Origin: Desulfuromonadales bacterium | Lineage (GTDB): Bacteria > Desulfobacterota > Desulfuromonadia > Geobacterales > Pseudopelobacteraceae | Length of the DNA: 57,631 nucleotides | NCBI GenBank assembly: GCA_013377095.1 | Contig: JACAAY010000020.1 | Span: 1-57,631, forward strand | Direction of reading: 5' to 3' | Part shown: positions 16,216-25,541 of the stretch, piece after piece | Position numbering within the stretch: position 1 is the first letter of the stretch | How the letters are laid out: the number at the start of each line of letters is the position of its first letter | Notes under the pieces: generated by a model | Seen by the model: only the letters and a program-made list of their open reading frames with translations | Databases searched by the model: none | Told to the model about the DNA's origin: nothing | Program-made: the position numbers and the translations under genes

Positions 16216-16244
16216 TTGACATCCTTTCCAAAAACATGTTAATT
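16216..16244 (+). promoter_or_regulatory. Promoter of the glcD-glcF operon
   Basis: TTGACA (16216-16221), 17-bp spacer, TTAATT (16239-16244). The words AATTGGTAAT and CACCAAT just after the -10 box resemble half-sites of GntR-type regulators such as LldR. Which regulator acts cannot be said. Confidence 0.5.
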
Positions 16245-16351
16245 GGTAATACAACTAAGCCAACTCACCAATGTACAATTTCCACATACCAAGGTTGACG
16301 TGTCTTTTCGCGGCTGCATTACCAACAGAAAATCAGCAGAGGAGGTAGTAG

Positions 16352-17746
16352 ATGCTTGACAGGGCTCTTATTGAAAAACTTGAAGGTCTGGTTGGGAAAG
16401 AAAACGTGTTGACGAGCAAGGTGGATCTGGTGGCATACAGCTATGACGCCACAGCGGATGTTCCTCGCCAGATGCCCGATGTGGTTGTTCTGCCAACCAG
16501 CAGCGAGATGGTTCAGCAGATCGTCAATCTTGCCCGTGCACACAAGATTGCCATCTATCCCCGCGGTTCCGGAACAAACCTGAGCGGCGGAACCATTCCA
16601 CTCAAGAAGGGCATCGTGCTTTCATTCCAGAGAATGAACAAGATCGTCGAAGTCGATGCCGCCAACCTGACCGCAGTTGTGCAGCCCGGCGTCGTCATTG
16701 CGGCCCTGAACGCGGCTGTCGCCCCCTTTGGCCTGATCTACCCTCCCGACCCCGGCACCGTCACCACCGCTTCCATGGGCGGATCATGCGCTGAAAACTC
16801 CGGTGGTCTGCGCGGCCTCAAATATGGTGTGACCAAAAATTACGTTATGGGTCTTGAGGTTGTCCTCGCCAATGGCGAAAAGGTACGCTTTGGCGGGAAA
16901 ACGGTCAAAAACGTCACCGCCTATGATTTCTCCAACCTGTTCGTCGGTTCGGAAGGCACCCTCGGCATCATCACCGAAATAACCGCCAAACTGATCCCGG
17001 CACCCAAATATCGCCGCAGCATGATGGGTATCTTCAAGACACTGGAGGACGCCGGAAACGCAGTTGCCGGTATCATCGCGGCCCAGGTCATCCCCGCCAC
17101 CCTGGAAATCATGGATCAGATGACCATCCGTACCGTGGAGGATTTCGCGAAAATTGGTCTGCCGACTGATGCAAAAGCCCTGCTGCTGATCGAAGTTGAT
17201 GGCATGTCCGAGGATGTGGTCAAAAGTGAGGCTGAAGCGGTCATGAACGTAGTCACCAGCAACAACGGCGACCTGCAGTCCGCCAACACCGACCTGGAGC
17301 GCGACCAGCTCTGGACAGCCCGTCGCAACGCCCTGCCGGCCCTGGCATCACTGAACAACACCGTTGTCCTGGAAGATGCCACCGTGCCGCGCAGCCGCAT
17401 TACCGACATGCTGGTGGCCTGTGAAAACATCGGCAAGAAGTACAACCTGACCCTGGGGACCTTTGGCCATGCGGGTGACGGCAACCTGCACCCCACCATC
17501 CTGTGCGACAAGTACAACAAGGATGAGATCGCGCGGGTCCACAAGGCGGTTGACGAAATCTTCGAGGTGGCACTCAGCTTTGGGGGTACCCTTTCAGGCG
17601 AGCATGGCATTGGCATCGCCAAAATGAAGTATCTGGGCAACGAACTGGGCCAGAGCGGATTGAACCTGATGAGAAGCATCAAGGAATCTCTTGATCCTGA
17701 ATACCTATTGAACCCCGGGAAGATGGTTCCCCTGAAAGAGGTATAG
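16352..17746 (+). CDS. glcD: FAD-linked 2-hydroxyacid dehydrogenase subunit (GlcD type)
   Basis: A 464-residue FAD-binding oxidase. The PCMH-type FAD domain has PRGSGTNLSGGTIP and GGSCAENSGGLRGLKYGVT; the C-terminal domain has LGTFGHAGDGNLHPT and the ending SGEHGIGIAKMKYL. It oxidises glycolate or D-lactate and passes electrons to the Fe-S subunit encoded 2 bp downstream. In Desulfuromonadales such pairs serve lactate use. The sequence alone does not settle the substrate. A strong ribosome site GAGGAGG precedes the ATG. Confidence 0.9.
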   Translation: MLDRALIEKLEGLVGKENVLTSKVDLVAYSYDATADVPRQMPDVVVLPTSSEMVQQIVNLARAHKIAIYPRGSGTNLSGGTIPLKKGIVLSFQRMNKIVEVDAANLTAVVQPGVVIAALNAAVAPFGLIYPPDPGTVTTASMGGSCAENSGGLRGLKYGVTKNYVMGLEVVLANGEKVRFGGKTVKNVTAYDFSNLFVGSEGTLGIITEITAKLIPAPKYRRSMMGIFKTLEDAGNAVAGIIAAQVIPATLEIMDQMTIRTVEDFAKIGLPTDAKALLLIEVDGMSEDVVKSEAEAVMNVVTSNNGDLQSANTDLERDQLWTARRNALPALASLNNTVVLEDATVPRSRITDMLVACENIGKKYNLTLGTFGHAGDGNLHPTILCDKYNKDEIARVHKAVDEIFEVALSFGGTLSGEHGIGIAKMKYLGNELGQSGLNLMRSIKESLDPEYLLNPGKMVPLKEV

Positions 17747-17748
17747 CC

Positions 17749-19092
17749 ATGACCGCAGCAACAAAAACCAACCTACCCGCCAAGACATACCATGACGACC
17801 TGGCAATCGTCAGACAGGAACTGGACAAATGCATGAAATGCGGCAACTGCATGGCGGTATGCCCGGTGTACGGTGTCGACAAAGTTGAATCGTCCGTCAC
17901 CAGATCGAAGATTGCCGTTGCAGATGCGGTGTTGACCGGCGACCTGGAACTGGATGATCCGCAGGTCTATCAGATGATCTTCAATTGCCTGGTGTGCAAG
18001 TCCTGCATGACCAACTGTCCCACCAAGGTCAATTTTGACAGGATTATTCTGGCCTTGCGGGCTGCCCTGGTCAGGAAGAACGGACTGCCCTGGCTGAAGA
18101 AGATGATTTTTTCAACCCTCAAGCATCCCAAGCTGTTCGACGCCGGCATGAAAATCGGCGCGGCCATGCAGGGAATCGCCTTCCGCAGCAACAAGAATCA
18201 GAAGTCAATTTCTCCCCGCTCACCGTTTGCCTATGTGGGGGGTGGCTTCGGCTTCGATTCCGAACGGCAGATGCCTGAACTGACCATCACCCCCCTGCGG
18301 GAACGGGTTCCGGAGGTAGTCACGGCAAAGAAACCGGTACTGAAAGTCTCCTTTTTTACCGGGGACTCGCTCAACTACTTCTACCCCGAAGCGGGACAGG
18401 ATCTGATTGACGTTTTGACCGCCAACAATATCGAAGTCCACATCCCCAGGGAACAGTCCTGTTGCGGCGTCCCGGTTCTTGTTCACGGTGACATCGACAC
18501 GGTGCGTACCCTGGCCAAAAACAATATTGACGTCATTGAAAAGACCGGCTGTGACTATCTGATCACTGGTTGCGGCTCCTGCGGCGGGGCCTGGACCCAC
18601 GACTATGTTGAAATTCTGGCCTCGGACCCGGTTTATGGCCCAAAAGCGACCTTCTGGGCGGAACGGACCTATGACATATCCACCTTTCTGACAAAAGTCA
18701 TCACATTCCGTAAACCGGAAGGTGTTCTGGATTCAGTGGTTACCTACCATGATTCCTGTCACCTGAAGAAATCCATGAAGGTCTTTGCCGAGCCGCGTGA
18801 GATCATCAAAAGCATCCCCGGTGTCACCTTCAAGGAGATGTCTGCCCCGGACACCTGCTGCGGCAGTGGAGGTTCCTACGTCGTATCACACTACGAAACC
18901 GCTTCCAGCATCGGCAGAAAAAAAGCCGAAGATATCGACAAGACCGGTGCGGATACCGTATCAGTCGGGTGCCCGGCCTGCATGATGCAACTCCTGGACA
19001 ACGTCAACCGTTTCGGAAAGGCCCAGAAAACCAGCCACTATATCTCCCTGCTGGCCGAGTCGTACCGCCGGGAGAAAGCAAGCGCAAAATAG
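17749..19092 (+). CDS. glcF: Fe-S subunit of glycolate/D-lactate oxidase (GlcF type)
   Basis: A 447-residue protein with two 4Fe-4S ferredoxin motifs, CMKCGNCMAVCPV and CLVCKSCMTNCPT (about residues 25-90). Two cysteine-rich CCG domains follow (SCCGVPVLVHGD with GCGSCGGAW; TCCGSGGSY with GCPACMM), which in heterodisulfide-reductase-like proteins bind further Fe-S clusters. It takes electrons from GlcD toward the quinone pool at the inner membrane. It is co-transcribed with glcD and ends at a strong terminator. Confidence 0.9.
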   Translation: MTAATKTNLPAKTYHDDLAIVRQELDKCMKCGNCMAVCPVYGVDKVESSVTRSKIAVADAVLTGDLELDDPQVYQMIFNCLVCKSCMTNCPTKVNFDRIILALRAALVRKNGLPWLKKMIFSTLKHPKLFDAGMKIGAAMQGIAFRSNKNQKSISPRSPFAYVGGGFGFDSERQMPELTITPLRERVPEVVTAKKPVLKVSFFTGDSLNYFYPEAGQDLIDVLTANNIEVHIPREQSCCGVPVLVHGDIDTVRTLAKNNIDVIEKTGCDYLITGCGSCGGAWTHDYVEILASDPVYGPKATFWAERTYDISTFLTKVITFRKPEGVLDSVVTYHDSCHLKKSMKVFAEPREIIKSIPGVTFKEMSAPDTCCGSGGSYVVSHYETASSIGRKKAEDIDKTGADTVSVGCPACMMQLLDNVNRFGKAQKTSHYISLLAESYRREKASAK

Positions 19093-19116
19093 CGACAGCC
19101 TCTTGAAGTAAACGAT

Positions 19117-19151
19117 AAAAGCCCCGCTTTCCCATGAAAGGCGGGGCTTTT
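19117..19151 (+). terminator. Terminator of glcDF
   Basis: AAAAGCCCCGCTTTC pairs with GAAAGGCGGGGCTTTT around a short loop. The symmetric A and T runs would let it work in both directions. Confidence 0.85.
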
Positions 19152-19246
19152 ATGTACAGCACAGAATAAAATTTCTCACGGTCTTACCCCCTGAAGGAGG
19201 TAAGGTCACGGGGTAAGACAGGTGCTGAGGTGCGGTTCTCACGGTC

Positions 19247-19381
19247 ATGCGAAAATATTCCGAATATGGGCACACGCTCACCCTGATCCGCAACCTTCAC
19301 GACAAACTCGGCAAACCTGCCGAGACTCTTATCCGTACTTACAGCCTGCGCATGCATAAAAAAAGACCTGCATATTTTTAA
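19247..19381 (+). pseudogene. C-terminal fragment of a HigA-like HTH antitoxin
   Basis: A 44-codon reading MRKYSEYGHTLTLIRNLHDK then LGKPAETLIRTYSL. The pattern LTLIRNLHDKLGxPAExLI is the usual C-terminal end of HigA-type antitoxins. The helix-turn-helix and any toxin are missing. Its tail overlaps the terminator of the aldolase gene from the other strand. The rest of 19152-19446 holds nothing else I could identify. Confidence 0.5.
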
Positions 19382-19393
19382 ACCCCGCAGGTC
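19358..19393 (-). terminator. Terminator of the mre-rodA-aldolase operon
   Basis: On the minus strand GACCTGC (19387-19393) pairs with GCAGGTC (19365-19371) and is followed by seven T (19358-19364). Confidence 0.75.
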
Positions 19394-19446
19394 CTGGCCG
19401 CTGATGATAGGGTAATTGCCCTCTCCTATGTGCTGCTGCCACCTTT

Positions 19447-20118
19447 CTACTCAGTATCCTCTCCGCACGGTTTCGTCCCCTTCTGGCCGTAGACGGCGAA
19501 CTTCTCGATAACCCTGGACATCTCCTCACGGGGGAGGATGACCGGTTCGCCGATGGATTTGGCCTGGTAATAGATCCGGGCCACCAGTTCGATCTCCTCG
19601 GCAACGGCAAAGGCGGTTGCCAGATTCGGCCCGACGGTCGCCAGGCCGTGGTTTGCCAGCAGGACGGCGTTGTGGTCGCCGATGGCGGCGGCAACGTTGG
19701 CGGCCAGTTGATCGCTGCCAAAGGTGGCGTAGGAGGCCAGGGGAACCTTGTGACCGGAGAAAGCCACCAGGTAGTGCACAGCCGGGATTTCCCAGTTCAG
19801 ACAGGCCAGGGTGGTAGCATAGACCGAATGGGTATGAACCACAGCCCGGACATCGGGACGTTTGCGGTAGAGAGCCAGGTGGAAACCGAGTTCGCTGGAC
19901 GGCTTGCGGTTCCCCTCCACGACCATGCCGCTGGCATCCACAACCGTGACGTCGGCGGGTTCCATCTCATCATATTCGATCCCGCTCGGGCTGATGGCGA
20001 TCAACCCATCGGAGCGGCTGAAGATGCTCAGATTGCCGCCGGTTCCGGAAGTCAGCTGTGCACGCACCATTTTTAGACCGAAGCGGACCAGATCTTCACG
20101 CTCTTTCCGTAACAGCAT
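19447..20118 (-). CDS. Class II aldolase/adducin family protein (FucA-like)
   Basis: A 223-residue class II aldolase. Visible are the phosphate-binding GTGGNLS and PSG, the SSE motif, the zinc ligands of HTHSVYATTLA and the later histidine in NHGLATVG. The length and motif order fit L-fuculose-1-phosphate aldolase and its relatives (RhaD, AraD, MtnB). The true substrate is unknown. GGAGAG precedes the ATG. It lies 37 bp after rodA on the same strand, so it is probably the last gene of the cell-shape operon, an unexpected partner. Confidence 0.85.
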   Translation of the reverse strand: MLLRKEREDLVRFGLKMVRAQLTSGTGGNLSIFSRSDGLIAISPSGIEYDEMEPADVTVVDASGMVVEGNRKPSSELGFHLALYRKRPDVRAVVHTHSVYATTLACLNWEIPAVHYLVAFSGHKVPLASYATFGSDQLAANVAAAIGDHNAVLLANHGLATVGPNLATAFAVAEEIELVARIYYQAKSIGEPVILPREEMSRVIEKFAVYGQKGTKPCGEDTE

Positions 20119-20155
20119 GAATTTCTCTCCTTCTCAAATTGCCGACTGGATATGC

Positions 20156-21256
20156 TCAGAACATGAATCTGCGCATGCTGATATTCTGCAGGATCCCGAT
20201 TCCAACCATCGATGTGATCATGGAAGTTCCACCATAGGAAAAAAAGGGCAACGGCACCCCCACCACCGGGAACATACCGATCACCATGCCCATGTTGATG
20301 ACCGTATGCCAGAAAAGCATGGCAGTCACCCCCACCGCCAGCATGCTCCCGAAACGGTCATTGCAGCGTCGGGCAATGTTGAGCCCCCACAACACCAGTG
20401 AGAGATAGAGAACCATCATCACCAGGCACCCCACAAATCCCCATTCCTCGGCAAAGACCGAAAAGGCGAAATCGGTATGCTGCTCCGGAAGAAAGCGCAA
20501 CTGCGATTGGGTGCCCTTGACAAACCCCTTGCCCAAAAAACCGCCGGAGCCGACGGCGATCTTGCTCTGGATAATATGGTATCCGCTCCCCAGCCGGGAG
20601 CGTTCCGGATTGAGAAAGTCGAGGACCCGGTTTTTTTGGTAGGGACGCAAAAACCTGGCCCATGCCAGCCATGCAATCGGAATGGTGACCAGACCAAAGG
20701 AAACGATGGTTGACCAACGTAAACCAATATACACCGTCATGGATACGGCGATCAGGATCACCAGAATGGCGGTGCCCAGATCGGGTTGTTTCATGATCAG
20801 CAAGGCGGGAACTGCCAGAATTCCCAAGGGGATCAGCATATCACGAATCGTCATGCCGCCGTCGGAGTGGAACCTGGTAAAGAAGCGGGCAAAGGTTATG
20901 ATAATAACGATTTTCATCGGCTCCGATGGCTGAATGCTCAAGACGCCCAATTTCAGCCAGCGGGTGGCCCCCATGGAACTTCGGCCGAAAACCAGCACCA
21001 CCAGCAGCAGAAACACCAGAAAACCATACATCCAGTAGGAAAAATCCTCCAGCAGATGATAGTCAACACTACAGACCGCCAGGGAGATGAACATGCCGAA
21101 ACACATCCAGTACAGCTGTTTCAGATAGTAGGGCTCCCCGACTACCTTATAGGGAGTGGTGGCGCTATAGATATTGAGTATTCCCAACAGACTGATAATC
21201 ACAACCAGACCGATCAGGGTCCAGTCAATATTTGCGAACAACCGGCGGTCAATCAT
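20156..21256 (-). CDS. rodA: Rod-shape peptidoglycan glycosyltransferase RodA
   Basis: A 366-residue SEDS-family protein with about ten membrane helices. Typical segments include VDYHLLEDFSYWMYG, QPDLGTAILVILIAV (QPDLGT), the loop GFVKGTQSQLRFLPEQHTDF with FLPEQHTDF, and the end FFSYGGTSM. It polymerises glycan strands for cell elongation together with PBP2, encoded just upstream with an 8-bp overlap. Confidence 0.95.
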   Translation of the reverse strand: MIDRRLFANIDWTLIGLVVIISLLGILNIYSATTPYKVVGEPYYLKQLYWMCFGMFISLAVCSVDYHLLEDFSYWMYGFLVFLLLVVLVFGRSSMGATRWLKLGVLSIQPSEPMKIVIIITFARFFTRFHSDGGMTIRDMLIPLGILAVPALLIMKQPDLGTAILVILIAVSMTVYIGLRWSTIVSFGLVTIPIAWLAWARFLRPYQKNRVLDFLNPERSRLGSGYHIIQSKIAVGSGGFLGKGFVKGTQSQLRFLPEQHTDFAFSVFAEEWGFVGCLVMMVLYLSLVLWGLNIARRCNDRFGSMLAVGVTAMLFWHTVINMGMVIGMFPVVGVPLPFFSYGGTSMITSMVGIGILQNISMRRFMF

Positions 21257-23165
21257 CGACGCTTTCCCCGTTTATCTGTGTGTGATCCGCCTGGATAGCT
21301 TCATCGCCATCCTCATCATCTGCCGAGTTGCGTTGCTGAGCAGGTTTCTGGGGGGGCTTCTTGGTGTCAAGCCAGGCTTTCAGAATGCGTCCGGCGATGG
21401 GCGCGGCAGCCGAACCGCCATGCTCACCGTGTTCCACAACCACCGCCACCGCAATCTCCGGCTTGTCATAGGGAGCAAAAGCCACAAACAGGGCATGATC
21501 GCGGTACTGGTAGGGGTTGCCGCGTTTGCCGTCCCGCAGCTTGACAACCTGCGACGTGCCGGTTTTGCCGGCCACCTTGATATACCCGATACGCGCTGCG
21601 CCGCCGGTGCCACCCGGCTCGTTCACCACGGCAAACAGCCCCTTTTTTACCAGCTGGAAGCTTTTCGGTGAAATCCCGGTTGTGCCCAGTTTTTCAGGCG
21701 CGTATTCCTTGAGGGTCTTGCCATCGGCGTCCACAATACGTTTCATCAGGTGCGGACGGTAGATCGTCCCTTCGTTCGCCACGGTGGCAATCATGGATGC
21801 GAGCTGAATCGGTGTCATCAGCACATAGCCCTGACCAATGGCCACCGAAATGGTCTCGCCATGCATCCAGGGCTTTCCGAAACGCTTCTGTTTCCAGGTG
21901 GTAGTGGGTATGAGACCCGGTTTTTCATTATTCAGGCCGATGCCCAGGGGGGTGCCGAGCATGAAGCGTTTCGACATCTCGGCGATACGATCCACTCCAA
22001 GACGTTCGCCCAGTTGATAGTAGTAGACATCGCACGACTCACGCAGCGACTTCTTCAGATTGGTTGTGCCATGTCCATGCTTGTTCCAGCATTTGAAGGT
22101 TGACGTTCCCAGCTTGTAGGCGCCACTGCAATTGATACTGGTCGATTCATTGATCAGGCCATTTTCAAGACCGGCCAATCCCGTGATTATCTTGAACGTC
22201 GAACCGGGCGGGTACTGACCGGTCAAGGCCTTGTTTTCCAGGGGATGGCGCTTGTCGTCCAGATACTCCTTCCACCTGTCCGCCGGCATCTTGCCGCTGA
22301 ACAGAGCCGGATCAAAACCGGGGTTGCTGACGAAGGCCAGAATCTCGCCACTGTTGACATCCATGGCCACGGCCGCTCCGGCCTGTTCTCCAAATGCTTT
22401 TTCGGCACTTTTCTGAACTGATGCGTCAATAGTCAGCATCACACTATTGCCAACCGTGGGATAGGTCTCGGAAATGGTCCTTAGCACGCGTCCCCGGGCG
22501 TCCACCTCCAGTTGACGTCCACCGTCGTTGCCATGCAGCACACTCTCCCAGCCCCGTTCGACGCCATTTTTGCCTATGTAATCACCGGGGTTGTACTCTT
22601 CGTTCCCCTTGCGTCCCAGTTCATCCTCGGAAACTTCGCCGATGTAGCCGAGCAGGTGCGCTGCAAGGATTCCATTTGTGTATTCCCGCACCGGCTTCAT
22701 TTCGATTTCCACTCCCGGTAACCGCAGATGGTTCTCCTCGATAATCTCAACCTGGTCGCGGGTTATATTGGATGCCAACACAACAGGATAATATTTGGCC
22801 TTGCCCTTGCCCTTCTCCCAACGCTCGGCCATTTCGTTCCGGTCAAGCGACAACAATGTAGCGAGCTTGATCAGCAAAGCCTCCTTGTCCTTGACCTCCT
22901 GGGGAATAACCGCCAGGCTGAACGACGGCTGATTACTGACCAGCACCGCGCCAGTACGATCCATGATCGCACCGCGCGAGGCGGCAACCGGTACAAAACG
23001 GAGCCGGTTATCCTCGGACATGCTGCGGTAATCTTCGGCGTTCAGTATCTGGAGATGCCAGAGACGTAACAGAAGCAGGAAAAAGATGGCACCGACCACA
23101 AAGGAGAGCAGTACGGTGCGATGCTTCATCTCCATGATCTCGCGAATAAACCGTTTTTCTTTCAT
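21249..23165 (-). CDS. mrdA: Penicillin-binding protein 2 (elongation transpeptidase)
   Basis: A 638-residue class B PBP with an N-terminal anchor helix, a dimerisation/pedestal domain (SRGAIMDRTGAVL) and the transpeptidase domain. The SxxK motif is PPGSTFKIITG, the SxN-equivalent is ESCDVYY and the KTG motif is AGKTGTSQV. It cross-links peptidoglycan in the elongasome with RodA. The start overlaps mreD by 4 bp. The C-terminal tail (PPQKPAQQRNSADDEDGDE) is unusually acidic. Confidence 0.95.
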   Translation of the reverse strand: MKEKRFIREIMEMKHRTVLLSFVVGAIFFLLLLRLWHLQILNAEDYRSMSEDNRLRFVPVAASRGAIMDRTGAVLVSNQPSFSLAVIPQEVKDKEALLIKLATLLSLDRNEMAERWEKGKGKAKYYPVVLASNITRDQVEIIEENHLRLPGVEIEMKPVREYTNGILAAHLLGYIGEVSEDELGRKGNEEYNPGDYIGKNGVERGWESVLHGNDGGRQLEVDARGRVLRTISETYPTVGNSVMLTIDASVQKSAEKAFGEQAGAAVAMDVNSGEILAFVSNPGFDPALFSGKMPADRWKEYLDDKRHPLENKALTGQYPPGSTFKIITGLAGLENGLINESTSINCSGAYKLGTSTFKCWNKHGHGTTNLKKSLRESCDVYYYQLGERLGVDRIAEMSKRFMLGTPLGIGLNNEKPGLIPTTTWKQKRFGKPWMHGETISVAIGQGYVLMTPIQLASMIATVANEGTIYRPHLMKRIVDADGKTLKEYAPEKLGTTGISPKSFQLVKKGLFAVVNEPGGTGGAARIGYIKVAGKTGTSQVVKLRDGKRGNPYQYRDHALFVAFAPYDKPEIAVAVVVEHGEHGGSAAAPIAGRILKAWLDTKKPPQKPAQQRNSADDEDGDEAIQADHTQINGESVDD

Positions 23166-23656
23166 GCAATATTCTCATCTTGTGCAAACAGGGGCAACAG
23201 GGCGACCAACGACGCTGCAAAGGCATTGAACAGAAGGTGGGGCAGCAGACTGGACAGCATGGAGTAGGCAATCGTTGAAGCATTGGTAAACATAATCAGC
23301 AGCAGCATATTAATTGCAACACTGGCAAAGGTTGCCGCGCTCACCGTGATTACAAACAGAAAACCGCTTTCCGCATACAGACGGTCGGCAACACTCTTTA
23401 TAACCAGAAAAATAATCAGATAGGTGCATGCGCCAAGGCCCAGAAAAAGGCCGCTGAAAACATCCTTGAGCAGCCCCAGAAGCCATGCCAGGGGCACCCC
23501 GGTCCCATAGGAAACACGCAGTGCCAATACAACCATGATAACCAGCAGTAAATCCGGTTTGAAGAGCGTATCTATGTACAACGGCAGCACCGATGTCTGC
23601 AGTATCACGGCAACCAGGATGGAGACAATCAGCAGAAAAGCGCCGCGTCTACTCAT
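23162..23656 (-). CDS. mreD: Rod-shape-determining protein MreD
   Basis: A 164-residue hydrophobic protein with about five membrane helices and the pattern PDLLLVIMVVLALR seen in MreD. It is assigned mainly by size, topology and its place between mreC (8-bp overlap) and mrdA (4-bp overlap). Confidence 0.88.
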   Translation of the reverse strand: MSRRGAFLLIVSILVAVILQTSVLPLYIDTLFKPDLLLVIMVVLALRVSYGTGVPLAWLLGLLKDVFSGLFLGLGACTYLIIFLVIKSVADRLYAESGFLFVITVSAATFASVAINMLLLIMFTNASTIAYSMLSSLLPHLLFNAFAASLVALLPLFAQDENIA

Positions 23657-24470
23657 AGCCCCCCCGCAGGACCACCAGCACCTCTTCCAGGTGAGCTGTA
23701 TTTACGGACGGACGAATGGTCACCGTCTGGAAAATACCATATTCTCCCCGCTTGACCATGGTTACCTCTCCGATCCGTGTCCCCTTCAGGAAAACTCCGC
23801 CAATACCGGAAGCTACCACCTGATCACCCACCTTTACATCCTCTTCACGGGTGGTGAATTCAAGTGAGCACACTCCTTCACCCTTGCCCTTGACCACACC
23901 ACGGGCACGGGAGCGCTGTATGGTTGCGGCAATTCCGCTGGAGTGGTCGGTCAACAGCAACACTCGGGAATTCTCGGGCGATACCTTGATAATCTGCCCC
24001 ACAATACCATCGGATGCCATCACCGCCATTCCCTCGCGCAGACCACTGGAACTGCCGCGATCAATAATCAACGTACGAAACCAGCTGGACATATCCTCTC
24101 CCACCACGGACGCTGACAGGGACGAGACGGCAACAGTTTTCTTCATCTCCAGCAAACGTGTCAGACGCTGGTTTTCCAACAGGGCTTCCTGATCCGCCAC
24201 AACCCGTGCATTCAGTTCCTTGATCTGCTTGATCATCCTGAGATTATCCTGGCGAACGGACACCAGATTGACATACCCGTTCCAGATATCGGCAAAGAAC
24301 GTGCTGGTCTTGGCCGCAGGCTTCATAAGCGGCGAGAATACTCCCAGAAAAGAGCGTTCAATTACATTGGCCTCGCGGTCATGGGGAATATTCAGCGAGA
24401 AGAAGATCAGGGCGATCAGCAGGGCCGAAACGATCAAAACAAACAAACCGTATTTTTTTAGTGCGCTCAT
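23649..24470 (-). CDS. mreC: Rod-shape-determining protein MreC
   Basis: A 273-residue protein with one N-terminal membrane helix (about 8-25), a coiled coil at about 70-110 (LRMIKQIKELNARV), and the beta-rich MreC domain with RGSSSGLREGMAVM and GDQVVASGIGGVFLKG. It links the MreB filament to PBP2. mreB is normally next to it upstream; here the preceding gene is rfbA, so mreB is elsewhere. The ribosome site is weak. Confidence 0.93.
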   Translation of the reverse strand: MSALKKYGLFVLIVSALLIALIFFSLNIPHDREANVIERSFLGVFSPLMKPAAKTSTFFADIWNGYVNLVSVRQDNLRMIKQIKELNARVVADQEALLENQRLTRLLEMKKTVAVSSLSASVVGEDMSSWFRTLIIDRGSSSGLREGMAVMASDGIVGQIIKVSPENSRVLLLTDHSSGIAATIQRSRARGVVKGKGEGVCSLEFTTREEDVKVGDQVVASGIGGVFLKGTRIGEVTMVKRGEYGIFQTVTIRPSVNTAHLEEVLVVLRGGYE

Positions 24471-24571
24471 AATTCAATTCCGCGGGTTATACGGAAACAG
24501 GGGAGGAATCACACGAAACTCTCGTGTGTGGATCACGAAACCGCTGTCACTCTGACCGGTTGGCATTCAAT

Positions 24572-25468
24572 TCAACTCAGTTCACAACTGAGTGTCTCAC
24601 TCAGGACACGCTTGAGGTAGTCACGATAGGAGGAGTTTGGTGTTGCCTCAATCACCTGCTGCATCTGGGAAGAGTTTATAAAACCACGCCGCAGCGCAAT
24701 TTCCTCCAGACAGGCGATTTTCAGCCCCTGGCGTGACTCAATGGTTTCGATAAAGATACTGGCCTCCAGCAAACTTTTGTGCGTACCGGTATCCAGCCAG
24801 GCGATGCCGCGCCCGAGACGCTCAACCGTCAATCGGCCGCTCCGCAGATACTGCAGGTTGACATCGGTTATTTCGAGCTCTCCGCGCGCCGAAGGAGCGA
24901 TGGATTTTGCGATTGCCACAACCTGGTTGTCGTACAGATACAGCCCGGGTACCGCATAGTGGGATTTGGGATGCTTCGGCTTTTCTTCGATGGACAGCAC
25001 CTTTCCGGCGCAATCAAACTCCACCACACCGTATCGTTCGGGATCATGCACCTGATAACCGAATATTCGCGCTCCACCCTGAAAATCAGCCATGATCCGA
25101 TCCAGGTTCATCTTGCCATAGAAGATATTGTCACCCAGTATCAGGGCAACGGCCTGGTTATCGATAAACTCTTCACCCACCAGGAACGCCTGGGCAATAC
25201 CCTTCGGTTCAGGCTGGACCTTGTAGGTCAGGCTAATACCCCAGCGGGAACCGTCCCCCAGCAGTGCCTCAAAACGGGGAGTATCATGGGGCGTGGAAAT
25301 CAGTAGAATATCCCGAACACCGGCAGCCATAAGGGTTGCCAGGGGATAATAGATCAATGGCTTGTCGTACACCGGCTGGAGCTGTTTGCTGGCCACAAGA
25401 GTCAATGGATAGAGACGGCTGCCTGCTCCGCCTGCCAGAATGATACCTTTGGTTATTCCTTGGGTCAT
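24572..25468 (-). CDS. rfbA: Glucose-1-phosphate thymidylyltransferase
   Basis: A 298-residue nucleotidyltransferase with [16 protein letters not shown] (nucleotide binding), [41 protein letters not shown] and [15 protein letters not shown]. It makes dTDP-glucose, the first step to dTDP-L-rhamnose for cell-surface polysaccharide. No other rml genes are adjacent. Confidence 0.95.
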   Translation of the reverse strand: MTQGITKGIILAGGAGSRLYPLTLVASKQLQPVYDKPLIYYPLATLMAAGVRDILLISTPHDTPRFEALLGDGSRWGISLTYKVQPEPKGIAQAFLVGEEFIDNQAVALILGDNIFYGKMNLDRIMADFQGGARIFGYQVHDPERYGVVEFDCAGKVLSIEEKPKHPKSHYAVPGLYLYDNQVVAIAKSIAPSARGELEITDVNLQYLRSGRLTVERLGRGIAWLDTGTHKSLLEASIFIETIESRQGLKIACLEEIALRRGFINSSQMQQVIEATPNSSYRDYLKRVLSETLSCELS

Positions 25469-25541
25469 ACTGATACCTCCTCAGTGCTGTAAAAAAATAA
25501 ATAAAAAATTTTACACGTCCGCGAATACGCTGTCAAACCCA

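Noticed and set aside
24511-24529. Hairpin CACACGA...TCGTGTG before mreC as a terminator
   Set aside because: A seven-base stem without a T run on either strand; too weak to call.
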